A model generated the notes under the pieces. That model worked only from the letters and a program-made list of their open reading frames with translations, had not been told where the DNA came from and made no database searches. A DNA stretch of 21,132 bases from CAIUSP01 sp040375675 (GTDB lineage: Bacteria > Actinomycetota > Thermoleophilia > Solirubrobacterales > 70-9): the NCBI GenBank assembly GCA_040375675.1, contig JBEIRY010000026.1:1-21132 (forward strand), read 5' to 3'. Each line of letters opens with the position of its first letter. Position 1 is the first letter of the stretch. The position numbers and the translations under genes were made by a program. Positions 6,318 to 13,530 of this stretch are shown here, piece by piece.

Positions 6318-7168
6318 TTGGCCTTACCTCCAGTGGACAGATCCATCCGGTCGAGCACTCGGGCAAGCGGCACCGTGACGATCAGATACAACAGCGCGGC
6401 TGCCAAGAGCGGCGTGTAGTTGAAGTTGGAGGCCGCATCGATCTGCGCCACCCTGAAGGCCTCGACCACTCCGAGGATCGCGACCAAGGCGACATCCTTT
6501 TGCAGCGCGATGAAGTCGTTCAGAAGCGGCGGGATCACGCGCCTCACCGCCTGCGGCAAGACCACGAACCTGAGCGACTGCCGCTCGTTCAACCCGATCG
6601 CAAGCGCTGCGTCCTTTTGGCCCTTGTGCACAGAGAGCAGTCCTGCGCGATAGACCTCGGAGACATACGCGCCGTAGGAGAGCGCCAGGGCGAACCCACC
6701 GAGGATGATCGGGTCGGTCGGCACCCCTGCCAGGCCGAGCGCCGGTATCCCGAACCCGATCAGGTAGACGAGCAGGATGGTCGGAATCCCGCGGAAGATG
6801 TCGCAGTAGCCGGCCGCCAGGAATCGCAAGGGAAAGAGCGTAGGCCCGCTGGATGTCCGGATCAGTGCCACCACCAGACCCCAGGCCAAGACCACCAACT
6901 CGACCACGATGAACATCCCGACATCGATCCGGAACGCCTTGAGGATCTCTGGGAAGGAATCAGCGAACGCAGAGGGAGAGAAGAAGGTGTCGCGGACATC
7001 AGGCCAGCCGGGGCTCGTGAAGATCAGTGCGGCGAGCCCTCCGAGTACGACCACAGAGGAGACGAACGCGATCAGCGCGCCTCTGCGGTCCATCCGTTTG
7101 CGGGCGGCTCGCCGCGCCTCACGGCGAGAGCCGACCTCGTAGGCCTTACCGGCCTTTACAGCCTCCAT
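6314..7168 (-). CDS. Polar amino-acid ABC transporter permease (HisM/GlnP family), 284 aa
   Basis: Inner-membrane subunit of the amino-acid importer. A basic N-terminus of about 30 residues (RREARRAARKRMDRRG) is followed by a TM helix (LIAFVSSVVVLGGLAALIF), an extracytoplasmic region and about five further helices. The cytoplasmic coupling loop (EAA motif) is clear: AALAIGLNERQSLRFVVLPQ followed by AVRRVIPPLLNDFIALQKD, diagnostic of His/Glu/Gln-type permeases. HisM-type consensus also appears in FRGIPTILLVYLIGFGIPAL. It is the only permease in the operon, so the transporter probably uses a homodimer. ATG 7168 lies 98 bp past the binding-protein stop with no strong SD. Its stop overlaps the ATPase start. 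Confidence 0.94.
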   Translation of the reverse strand: MEAVKAGKAYEVGSRREARRAARKRMDRRGALIAFVSSVVVLGGLAALIFTSPGWPDVRDTFFSPSAFADSFPEILKAFRIDVGMFIVVELVVLAWGLVVALIRTSSGPTLFPLRFLAAGYCDIFRGIPTILLVYLIGFGIPALGLAGVPTDPIILGGFALALSYGAYVSEVYRAGLLSVHKGQKDAALAIGLNERQSLRFVVLPQAVRRVIPPLLNDFIALQKDVALVAILGVVEAFRVAQIDAASNFNYTPLLAAALLYLIVTVPLARVLDRMDLSTGGKAK

Positions 7169-7207
7169 CGTCTGCGCTGGAGTATCCCCGATTGGGCCTG
7201 AACGAGA

Positions 7208-7235
7208 CGGGGCGGCGCCTTGTGGCGCCGCCCCG
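7208..7235 (-). promoter_or_regulatory. Intercistronic stem-loop between binding-protein and permease genes
   Basis: A perfect 12-bp, almost all-GC stem: CGGGGCGGCGCC (7208-7219), loop TTGT (7220-7223), GGCGCCGCCCCG (7224-7235). It sits 31 nt after the binding-protein stop and 40 nt before the permease start in transcription order. No T-tract follows on the minus strand, so it fits a 3'-stabilising or partial-termination structure that raises binding-protein expression over the membrane subunits, as known for malE-malF type operons. Function is inferred. Confidence 0.65.
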
Positions 7236-7265
7236 ATCCCGCAAACAGATTGCTTTAGACGCTAC

Positions 7266-8144
7266 TCAGTCGAGGTTGGGAGCGTTTGCGTAACCGCTCA
7301 TCCACTCGTCGGTGATCGTCTGCAGCTCGCCGGTCTCCTCGCTGGTGCCGCGCAGCGTGTCGATCGCAGCCGATACGCAGTCGGTAGCCGGGGAATCCTT
7401 CTGGAGCAGCGCGCCCCACTCGTCTCCACCTTCTGCAGCGAACTGGCCCACGACCTTCTGGTCGGGCAGCTCGACTGCGGTCAGGTAGATAGCGGTCGGC
7501 AGGTCAGTCACCATCGCGTCGATCTGGCCGTTCTTCAGAGCGGAGACGACATCGTTGGAGGTATCGAACACCTTCACCTCGGAGTCAGGATCGATCTTGT
7601 CCTGAACCGCGGTGAGGCTGGTCGTACCGATCTGAACACCGATCGTGGCGCTCTTCAGATCATCCAGCGACGTTGCCTTGGATGCCTCAGAACCGTTGGT
7701 CGCGATAACCGCCTGATTGGCCGTGTAGTACGGCGAGGAGAAGTCGACTGCCTTCTCACGCTCAGGAGTGATCGAGATCTGGTTCAGGTCGAAGTCGAAA
7801 TCCTTCGGACCCGGCGCGTACGACGAGTTGAACGGGACTACCTTCCACTCGACCTCGTTCTTGGCGTAGCCGAGCTGATCGGCGATCGCGTAAGCAACGG
7901 CGGACTCGAAGCCCTTTCCGTTGGAGGGATCGTCATCGACGAAGTACGGCTCATAGGCCGGACTGTCGGTGGCGACCGTCAAAACGCCTGGCTTCACCGT
8001 CTGGAGCTGATCCTTGGAACTGCAGTCGGCCAGATCAACCGAGGCAGCGCTGTCGCTATTGGACTCGGTGCCACCGCAACCGACCGCAAAAGCGGCAAGC
8101 GCTACGGCGCATCCGTAAGCAAAAAACGTACGTGCTCTGGGCAT
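7266..8144 (-). CDS. Amino-acid ABC transporter substrate-binding lipoprotein (SBP family 3), 292 aa
   Basis: Membrane-tethered receptor of the importer. Residues 1-22 are a lipoprotein signal; the lipobox is AVGC with lipidated Cys23, followed by a Gly/Ser/Asp-rich tether. The body is a family 3 periplasmic-binding fold: GVLTVATDSPAYEPYF (first strand and ligand loop), KGFESAVAYAIADQLG, FDFDLNQISITPEREKAVDF (the conserved TPER segment contacting the amino-acid ligand), SPYYTANQAV, ATIGVQIGTTS, and NGQIDAMVTDLPTA. Ligand specificity cannot be read reliably. ATG 8144 is chosen over an upstream in-frame ATG because it has a strong SD (AGGAGAGGA, about 8 nt away) and begins the lipoprotein signal. 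First gene of the operon; divergent from the ABC-2 exporter with a 113-bp shared upstream region. Confidence 0.94.
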   Translation of the reverse strand: MPRARTFFAYGCAVALAAFAVGCGGTESNSDSAASVDLADCSSKDQLQTVKPGVLTVATDSPAYEPYFVDDDPSNGKGFESAVAYAIADQLGYAKNEVEWKVVPFNSSYAPGPKDFDFDLNQISITPEREKAVDFSSPYYTANQAVIATNGSEASKATSLDDLKSATIGVQIGTTSLTAVQDKIDPDSEVKVFDTSNDVVSALKNGQIDAMVTDLPTAIYLTAVELPDQKVVGQFAAEGGDEWGALLQKDSPATDCVSAAIDTLRGTSEETGELQTITDEWMSGYANAPNLD

Positions 8145-8257
8145 TTGTTTGATTCCTCTCCTCTTGAGTAGAGATTGGGGGACAGACTCAACCGCTGGAA
8201 TCGTAGGGAACCCAGCGCGATTTTGGGCGTTCACCGACCATCGAGGGTTGGTCAGGC

Positions 8258-9049
8258 GTGGCCGACCGTCATCATGGGACCGTGGGATCACACACCGACC
8301 AACCCGCCCTCTCCATAAAGGGCTTGAGCAAGCAGTACGAGGATGGCCCTCTCGCCCTCGACTCTCTCGACCTCGAGATCCCTCAAGGGAGCTTCTTCGG
8401 TCTGCTTGGGCCGAACGGTGCCGGAAAGACCACCCTGATCAGCGCCGTCTGCAACCTGATCCGCCCCACCGCCGGCACGATCGAGGTCTTTGGCCGCCCC
8501 GGAAACTCTCTCCAAGCACGCAGGCTCTTGGGCGTGGCCGAGCAGGAGGCGAACCTCGACCGCTTCCTCTCGGTTCGCGAGGCGCTGCTCTACCACGGCG
8601 GCTACTACGGGATGACCCGCACCGAGGCCTCCGAGCGCGCCGAGCGGATGATGGAGGTCTTCGATCTCACAGACAAACGCGACACCCGCGCCCCGCGCCT
8701 GTCGGGCGGGATGAAGCGCCGCCTGCTGCTGGCCCGCGCGCTGCTGCACGAGCCCAGTCTGGTCATCCTCGACGAGCCCACAGCTGGCGTCGATCTCGAG
8801 CTCCGCCATGAGCTCTGGCGCTACATCCGCCGCCTGCACGAACAGGGCACCACCATCCTGCTCACCACCCACTACCTCGAAGAGGCCGAAGAGCTCTGCG
8901 AAGACATCGCGCTGATCGGCGGTGGGCGGATAGTGGCTCGCGACACCGCCAAGGGGCTCAAGGAATCCCACGGCGGAGGCTCTCTCGAAGATGTCTACCT
9001 CCGCACAGTCGGTGCAGGCTCGGCGGCGGGACCTGGAGTAAGCGAATGA
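8258..9049 (+). CDS. ABC-2 type exporter ATP-binding protein (DrrA/NodI-like), 263 aa
   Basis: Cytoplasmic ATPase that energises the membrane protein encoded next. Walker A is GPNGAGKTT (51-59), the Q-loop region VAEQEANLDRFLSVREAL, the signature LSGGMKRRL (148-156), Walker B LVILDEPTAGVD (168-179), and the H-loop LLTTHYLEEAEEL (His205). Daunorubicin-resistance-like and NodI-like ATPases share the GGMKRRL and GVD motifs, so drug or lipid-linked export is likely, but the substrate is unknown. The start is GTG 8258; GTG 8282 is an equally possible start eight codons later, and neither has a good SD. The last codons overlap the permease start by 4 nt (ATGA), so the two are translationally coupled. 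Confidence 0.93.
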   Translation: MADRHHGTVGSHTDQPALSIKGLSKQYEDGPLALDSLDLEIPQGSFFGLLGPNGAGKTTLISAVCNLIRPTAGTIEVFGRPGNSLQARRLLGVAEQEANLDRFLSVREALLYHGGYYGMTRTEASERAERMMEVFDLTDKRDTRAPRLSGGMKRRLLLARALLHEPSLVILDEPTAGVDLELRHELWRYIRRLHEQGTTILLTTHYLEEAEELCEDIALIGGGRIVARDTAKGLKESHGGGSLEDVYLRTVGAGSAAGPGVSE

Positions 9050-9822
9050 ACGACACTCCCCGCCCCTGGAGCGGATTCGCCTGGCTCGCAGCGCGCGAGT
9101 GCCACCGCGTGCTCAAGCTCTGGAGCCAGACGACTCTGGCGCCGATCGTGGCCTCAGTTCTCTTCATCATCGTCTTCGGGCTCTCGCTCGGCGCGCGGAT
9201 CAACGAAATCCAGGGGTTCGATTACCGGGTCTTCATCGTGCCCGGCCTTGTCGCGATGGCGATGGCCCAAGCCGCGTACTCGAACAACGCCTCCTCTATC
9301 TACCAAGGGCGCTCCGACCGCTACATCGACGATGTCCTCGCCGCCCCGATGCACTCCTGGCAGATGAACCTCGGCTACCTGGCCGGCGGCGTGTTTCGAG
9401 CCCTGATCATCGGTGGCGCGATCACCGCCGTTGCCGCGCCGCTTACCGGCACTCCGATCGAGAACCCGCTGCTTTTGATCCTCGCGGTGGTGCTGTTGAC
9501 GATCGGCTTCGGCTCACTCGGCACCGTGGTGGGGATCTTCGCCGACAGCTTCGATCACACCAGCTTCATCAACAACATCGTGATCCTGCCGCTGGTCTTC
9601 TTGGGCGGGGTCTTCTACTCGGTAGACCGACTCGGGACACCGTGGGAGCAGATCTCCCACATCAACCCGCTCTTCTACGTGGTCAATGCCGTCCGCTACG
9701 GCTTCCTCGGCATCTCCGACGCGAGCCCGCTGCTCTCCTTTGGCGTGCTGGCTGTGATCGCGCTCGGCCTGCTCGCCTGGTCTCAGTACCTCTTTGCGAC
9801 CGGGCGCAAGCTCAAAGCCTGA
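9046..9822 (+). CDS. ABC-2 type exporter permease (DrrB/NodJ-like), 258 aa
   Basis: Integral membrane partner of the ATPase upstream. Six hydrophobic helices are visible: LAPIVASVLFIIVFGLSLG, VFIVPGLVAMAMAQAAYS, GVFRALIIGGAITAVAAP, LLLILAVVLLTIGFGSLG, FINNIVILPLVFLGGVFYSV and LLSFGVLAVIALGLLAWSQY. The ABC-2 signature region is present as FINNIVILPLVFLGGVFYSV followed by PLFYVVNAVRYGFLG, characteristic of NodJ/DrrB permeases. Length matches the family. ATG 9046 overlaps the ATPase stop (ATGA). The stop is 15 bp from the convergent hydrolase gene, leaving almost no room for a terminator. Confidence 0.93.
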   Translation: MNDTPRPWSGFAWLAARECHRVLKLWSQTTLAPIVASVLFIIVFGLSLGARINEIQGFDYRVFIVPGLVAMAMAQAAYSNNASSIYQGRSDRYIDDVLAAPMHSWQMNLGYLAGGVFRALIIGGAITAVAAPLTGTPIENPLLLILAVVLLTIGFGSLGTVVGIFADSFDHTSFINNIVILPLVFLGGVFYSVDRLGTPWEQISHINPLFYVVNAVRYGFLGISDASPLLSFGVLAVIALGLLAWSQYLFATGRKLKA

Positions 9823-9837
9823 GCCAACCCGCGTTAC

Positions 9838-10764
9838 TTACTGAGCGCCAAAGACCCTTTGCAGGAACGCGATCTCGTCGGCCTTGACCTCGGCGCAGGT
9901 GTCGCCACGGTAGGCATCGAAGTGCCCTCCCGGGTACCGGCGCAGCTCGGCCCTGTCGCCCAGCGTCTCGGCTGCCTTCTCGACTGCTGAGTTAGGGGCG
10001 ATCTGGTCATCCACCGCGATCTGAAATAGCACCGGGCACTCGATCTTTCCGACCAGCTTGATCGGTCGGTTGTTGGAGGCGACCAGAGACTCTCGGGCGC
10101 AGAACTCGTTCACGTAAGTCGGTCCGGCGATCTCCAGCACACCGGGAAGCGAGTCGGGTGTCGAAAGCGCTGCCAACTCACCCGGCACAGCGGCAGTGGC
10201 CATCATCACCGGCCTGCGCCCGGTGACAGCAGCCAGGCGGTCCTGCATCCCTCGAGCGGTCGCCTTGGCGAGTTGGCCGGGGCCGGCAGTCTTTACGAGT
10301 TGCCTCAAGGTGGCCGCGCCATCGAGCGATGCGACGACGGATATCACCGCGGCGATGCGGTGATCCTCGGCGGCGACCGCGATCACGTGACCACCTGAGT
10401 ACGAGGTCCCCCAAAGCGCGATCCGCTCGGGGTCCACCCCGTCGAGCGAGCGGGCAAAGGCGATCGCCGACTCATAGTCCTCACGGTGGCGCTTGTAGCT
10501 GACCAGTTGCCGTGGCTCTCCCTCTGAAGCCCCGAAGCAGCGGTAATCGAAGACGATTGCGTCGAGGCCCATTCCAGAGAAAGCCTCGCCGAACTGGTAC
10601 AGCCCGCTGTCTGCCGTGTTGCCGAAGCCGTGGGCTATCACCACACACGGCCTGGCGCCAGAGTTACCGTTGGCATCAGCTCCGGTGGCGTAGGTATCGC
10701 CTTGACCGCGGAAACGCTGGCCGACCAGCTTCACACCATGACTTTCGAACTCGACCCGCTCCAT
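9838..10764 (-). CDS. Alpha/beta-hydrolase (YcjY/dienelactone-hydrolase-like), 308 aa
   Basis: Predicted cytoplasmic serine hydrolase (esterase, thioesterase or peptidase-like); substrate unknown. The fold is clear: VVIAHGFGNTADSG (oxyanion-hole HGF), AIVFDYRCFGASEGEPRQ, the nucleophile elbow WGTSYSGGH with Ser121, an acid Asp in FQIAVDDQIAPNSA (252 or 253), and His281 in RYPGGHFDAY. The triad is therefore complete. A helical cap occupies about residues 150-230. ATG 10764 is chosen over an in-frame ATG 20 codons upstream because GGAG and GGAAG SD-like sequences precede it and the first strand begins at MERVEFESHG. An extra low-complexity loop (about 21-37: G, D, T, A, N) precedes the first core strand. 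The divergent neighbour is the MpaB-like gene. Confidence 0.88.
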   Translation of the reverse strand: MERVEFESHGVKLVGQRFRGQGDTYATGADANGNSGARPCVVIAHGFGNTADSGLYQFGEAFSGMGLDAIVFDYRCFGASEGEPRQLVSYKRHREDYESAIAFARSLDGVDPERIALWGTSYSGGHVIAVAAEDHRIAAVISVVASLDGAATLRQLVKTAGPGQLAKATARGMQDRLAAVTGRRPVMMATAAVPGELAALSTPDSLPGVLEIAGPTYVNEFCARESLVASNNRPIKLVGKIECPVLFQIAVDDQIAPNSAVEKAAETLGDRAELRRYPGGHFDAYRGDTCAEVKADEIAFLQRVFGAQ

Positions 10765-10863
10765 CGCCACTTCCGACTCCTCTCCTCGCGTGACCGCAAG
10801 ACTACCCGCTGAAGCGGCACGCATGCGCCGGCTTTCGCGGCCCGGCCCGGCGGGTCGGGCGGC

Positions 10864-10869
10864 TACCCT
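10864..10869 (+). promoter_or_regulatory. Candidate -10 element for the MpaB-like gene
   Basis: TACCCT fits TANNNT and ends 9 nt before ATG 10879, which has no SD. This spacing is compatible with a leaderless mRNA. No clear -35. Confidence 0.35.
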
Positions 10870-10878
10870 TGTCGTTCG

Positions 10879-12105
10879 ATGGGCCTCCGCGACGACCTCA
10901 AGACGACTGCCGGCACCGCCGCCTCGGGCGCTGTGTCCGGTGCCAAGTTCGCTGCCTCAGAGGCGGTCGGACTTGCCCGCAAACTGCCCGGAGCCTCACA
11001 CCTTCCGCTGATCGGCGGCGGCGATGATCAACTCTCCGCGGCCGAGGTAGACGGCTACTTCCCCGCCGATTCGATGATCCGCCGCCTCCACGGCGAGCGA
11101 ATGATCGCGTTCTCAGGCGTGCGTGCCCTCCTGATGCAGGCGTGCGATCCGGTGGCGGTGGTGGGATTCCAGCGCCACTCGATCATCTTCAGTGATCCGC
11201 AGACGAGGCTCCAATCCACCGACGAGCGGATGAGCCGTATGTACTTCGGCACGGTCGAGCAGGCCGAGCAGACCGGCAGCGAGATCCGCCAGATGCACTC
11301 GCGGGTCAAGGGAAAGACCGGTGCCGACTACGGCCCTGTCCCCGCAGGCACCCCATACGCCGGCGACGATCCGGTACTCGGGTTGTGGGTGCTCGCAACC
11401 CTCGCCGACTCCGCCCTCCTCTACTACGAGCAGTTGATCGGATCGCTCACCGCCGACGAGCGCCAGTCCTACTGGGACGACTACAAGAAGATCGGCAGCT
11501 TGCTCGGAATGCCCGACGGCTCGATGCCCGAGACAGAGCCGGAGCTTCGCGAGTACGTAAATACCCGCTGTCGCGACGGCAGCCTCTACATCTCCGGAGA
11601 GATCCGCGACCAGTCCGTGGGGATCATCTTCGACCCGCCGTTCGAGGGCTGGGTGCGGGTTGCGCTCACGCCAGTGGGCGAGGTGGTCAAGCTGACCTCG
11701 ATCGGCCTGCTGCCCGACGAGATCCGCCGGATGTACGGCTTCTCCTGGGATCCGGCCCGCGAGGCGCTGCTTCGCACAACCATCTTCAATCTCAAGACCG
11801 CGATCAAACTCTGGCCCGACACCTTGCGCATCCACCCCGCTGCGCGCGAGGAGGCCGGCGCTCTCTTTGGCACCGAAGAGGGCGAGGATTGGCGGATGCG
11901 TACCGGCCTTGCCAGCAACGAGATGCACCAGGCCGAGGCAGAAGAGACAGCCGAAGATGAGCTCGGGGTGCCAGCCGAAGGCAAACCAGCGCCTGACGAG
12001 ACCAAAGGCACCGCGTCGGGTGACGGCAACGGTGCCGGCGCCTTGAGCCGATTGGAGCAGGCGCTAGCCAGCGACGAGCCGGAACAGAAGGAAGGGAAAG
12101 ACTGA
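10879..12105 (+). CDS. MpaB/DUF2236-family oxygenase (latex-clearing-protein relative), 408 aa
   Basis: The family includes fungal MpaB and the rubber oxygenase Lcp, b-type haem enzymes; the substrate here is unknown. Family landmarks: FPADSMIRRLHGERMIAFSG, then VRALLMQACDPVAV, GFQRHSIIFSDPQTRLQST (with His100, a candidate haem-environment residue), MYFGTVEQAE, MHSRVKGKTG, DDPVLGLWVLATLADS, and the later Arg-rich helix DEIRRMYGFSWDPAREALLR. Residues 1-50 are an Ala/Gly-rich non-signal-like N-terminus. The C-terminal 60 residues are an acidic, low-complexity tail (Glu, Ala, Gly, Pro) absent from the core family. ATG 10879 lacks an SD. The stop at 12103-12105 overlaps the CTG proposed to start the next gene, and the SD for that gene lies in the last codons here. 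Confidence 0.87.
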   Translation: MGLRDDLKTTAGTAASGAVSGAKFAASEAVGLARKLPGASHLPLIGGGDDQLSAAEVDGYFPADSMIRRLHGERMIAFSGVRALLMQACDPVAVVGFQRHSIIFSDPQTRLQSTDERMSRMYFGTVEQAEQTGSEIRQMHSRVKGKTGADYGPVPAGTPYAGDDPVLGLWVLATLADSALLYYEQLIGSLTADERQSYWDDYKKIGSLLGMPDGSMPETEPELREYVNTRCRDGSLYISGEIRDQSVGIIFDPPFEGWVRVALTPVGEVVKLTSIGLLPDEIRRMYGFSWDPAREALLRTTIFNLKTAIKLWPDTLRIHPAAREEAGALFGTEEGEDWRMRTGLASNEMHQAEAEETAEDELGVPAEGKPAPDETKGTASGDGNGAGALSRLEQALASDEPEQKEGKD

Positions 12106-12542
12106 GCGCGCTGCTGCTTGCGAACGCAGTCGCGACGCTTTTCATGTGCGGCGTCGCCTGGTTCGTGCAGGTCGTGCACTACCCGCTCTTTGCCCAAGTG
12201 GGCAAAGCGGAGTTCCGCACCTTCCACGCCGAGCACTCATCGCGAACCAGCCTTGTGGTGGTCGCCCCGATGATCGTGGAGTTGGTCACCTCGATCTGGC
12301 TCGCCTTCGAGCCGCCGACCAGTTCAACCGGCGATCCGCTCACCGCGCTCGCAATAGCCGGAGCGATCCTTGCCCTCGGCACCTGGATCGTCACCTTCGG
12401 CGGCGCGGTACCCGCTCATCAGGCGCTCGAGCCAGGGTTCGACTCCGCCATCCACCGCCGCCTGATGCGCTCCAACCTCATCCGCACCATCCTCTGGACC
12501 GCCCACGGGGGTGTGGTGGTTGCTCTGCTTGCAAAGGTTTGA
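12102..12542 (+). CDS. Four-TM membrane protein, probable CTG start, 146 aa
   Basis: Function unknown. Four hydrophobic helices: LSALLLANAVATLFMCGVAW (about 2-21), SLVVVAPMIVELVTSIWLAF, ALAIAGAILALGTWIVTFGG, and IRTILWTAHGGVVVALL. The short polar motif WFVQVVHYPLFAQVG after TM1 and the HAEHSSR segment recall a widespread small membrane-protein family, but I cannot name it securely. If translation began at the first ATG (12144), most of TM1 would be lost. The only upstream candidate near a strong SD (GGAAGGGAAAG) is CTG 12102-12104, which overlaps the preceding TGA as CTGA, a non-AUG version of the usual ATGA coupling. No GTG or TTG is in frame between them. Translational coupling to the MpaB-like gene is inferred. 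Confidence 0.75.
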   Translation: MSALLLANAVATLFMCGVAWFVQVVHYPLFAQVGKAEFRTFHAEHSSRTSLVVVAPMIVELVTSIWLAFEPPTSSTGDPLTALAIAGAILALGTWIVTFGGAVPAHQALEPGFDSAIHRRLMRSNLIRTILWTAHGGVVVALLAKV

Positions 12543-12586
12543 CCTCCACTCCCTCCTGTGCGCGGTTCATGCCTAACCCTTAGCGG

Positions 12587-13090
12587 CTAAGCCGCCTTCT
12601 CACGCTCATCCCGTTCCCGCTGCACTTGCCTCAGCACCCGCTCGGCGGTGTTCGAATCGACCGGAGAATCTTCGGCTGAGCGCTCTACCGGGCGATCTGC
12701 GCGCGGGTCGTCGGAATTTCCGGCGGGCTCGAAGTCCGCAGGCTGGAAGGGCGCCTTCTCGTCCCGCCTGAAGCGGTATGCGAGCGGCGAATACGGGTTG
12801 AGGATCTTCTTCCTTCGCACCACCTTGCGCTCTCGCAGGGCGCAGAGCGCCGCCCGCACGCGCGGAAACGGCCAATCCAGCACTCCGGCGATGTTCGCCA
12901 CGGTCGCAACCTCGTACCGCCGCCCCAGCAGGTGCATCGCACCCACGACCTTGGCGATATCGGGGCGGTCTTTGCGCTCGATCATCTCGACGAACCCCTC
13001 CTCGCCGTATCCCATCAGGTCGTCGTCGATCCCCTCACGCAAGCGGTAGACATCGACACCGTGTTGCTTCAGCCGCGGCCAGCGCCTCAT
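12587..13090 (-). CDS. Winged-helix-like hypothetical protein, 167 aa
   Basis: Not a recognised named family. Residues about 35-110 look like a winged helix-turn-helix: DRPDIAKVVGAMHLLGRRYE (helix 1), VATVANIAGVLDWPFPRVRA (helix-turn-helix with a possible recognition helix), ALCALRERKVVRRKK (helix and basic wing), then SPLAYRFRR. The C-terminal 55 residues are charged and low complexity (Asp, Arg, Glu), probably disordered. A small DNA-binding regulator is the simplest reading, but no operator or target is visible. ATG 13090 overlaps the upstream gene's stop by 4 nt (ATGA), so the two are coupled. The gene lies convergent to the four-TM protein. Confidence 0.72.
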   Translation of the reverse strand: MRRWPRLKQHGVDVYRLREGIDDDLMGYGEEGFVEMIERKDRPDIAKVVGAMHLLGRRYEVATVANIAGVLDWPFPRVRAALCALRERKVVRRKKILNPYSPLAYRFRRDEKAPFQPADFEPAGNSDDPRADRPVERSAEDSPVDSNTAERVLRQVQRERDEREKAA

Positions 13091-13311
13091 ACCTTCCTCC
13101 CGTTCTTGGGGAAGAAGTCCATGGTGTGGAGCTGGGTGCGCTCGTGCGAGGCCATCAGCTCTGCCGGATCCTCGCAGGCGGCATCGAGGATGCCGTGCTC
13201 GAGCTTGCTCACCGCCATCTGCACGTGGGGATCGCTCTCGGCGGCTTTGACTACCGCGCTCAACAGATAGAGCGCTTCGTCGATGGTGAACTCAGGGGTG
13301 ACTTTGGCCAT
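13087..13311 (-). CDS. Small hypothetical protein, 74 aa
   Basis: Unknown function. Soluble and mostly helical: TIDEALYLLSAVVKAAESDP, then HVQMAVSKLEHGILDAACED and ELMASHERTQLHTMDFF. No motif recognised. ATG 13311 has a good SD (GAGAGGAG, about 5 nt away) and is preferred to an in-frame ATG 12 codons upstream. Its stop overlaps the start of the winged-helix-like gene by 4 nt, so the pair is probably a two-gene operon. That arrangement would fit a small partner or cofactor of a DNA-binding protein, which is inference only. Confidence 0.7.
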   Translation of the reverse strand: MAKVTPEFTIDEALYLLSAVVKAAESDPHVQMAVSKLEHGILDAACEDPAELMASHERTQLHTMDFFPKNGRKV

Positions 13312-13530
13312 ATGGGCTCCTCTCGTAAGAGATTTCGCGCCAGGCATGCTCGCTGCGCCCGGCAGGGTCGATTGTCTTGCTCCTCGTGCGGCTCGACCCT
13401 CTACCGGTGGCCCGTGGTTTGCTGGTCAAAACGCGGCCGGTCGCGGCGAAATCAAGCGCTGCAGATCAATAGTCGAAGCAGAGCGCCGGTTCCTGACAGC
13501 GCTTACAAGAATCTCTTGATCAAGCCCTGC
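13312..13530. other. 219-bp gap upstream of the small two-gene operon; no gene found
   Basis: It separates the stop of the third repeat protein from the 74-aa gene, both on minus. It holds the SD of the 74-aa gene and a small hairpin (CAAGA-ATC-TCTTG, 13506-13518) just past the repeat-protein stop with no T-tract. No convincing promoter pair was found. Confidence 0.45.

Noticed and set aside
8145..8257. Divergent promoter pair between the importer and exporter operons
   Set aside because: Promoters must exist here, but no -35/-10 pair on either strand was good enough to place; only the SD of the binding-protein gene is clear.
12579..12591. CTTAG-CGG-CTAAG hairpin between convergent genes as bidirectional terminator
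   Set aside because: A 5-bp weak stem overlapping a stop codon and without T-tracts; likely chance.
13506..13518. Hairpin CAAGA-ATC-TCTTG as terminator of the repeat operon
   Set aside because: The stem is only 5 bp and AT-rich, with no T-tract; too weak to call as a terminator.
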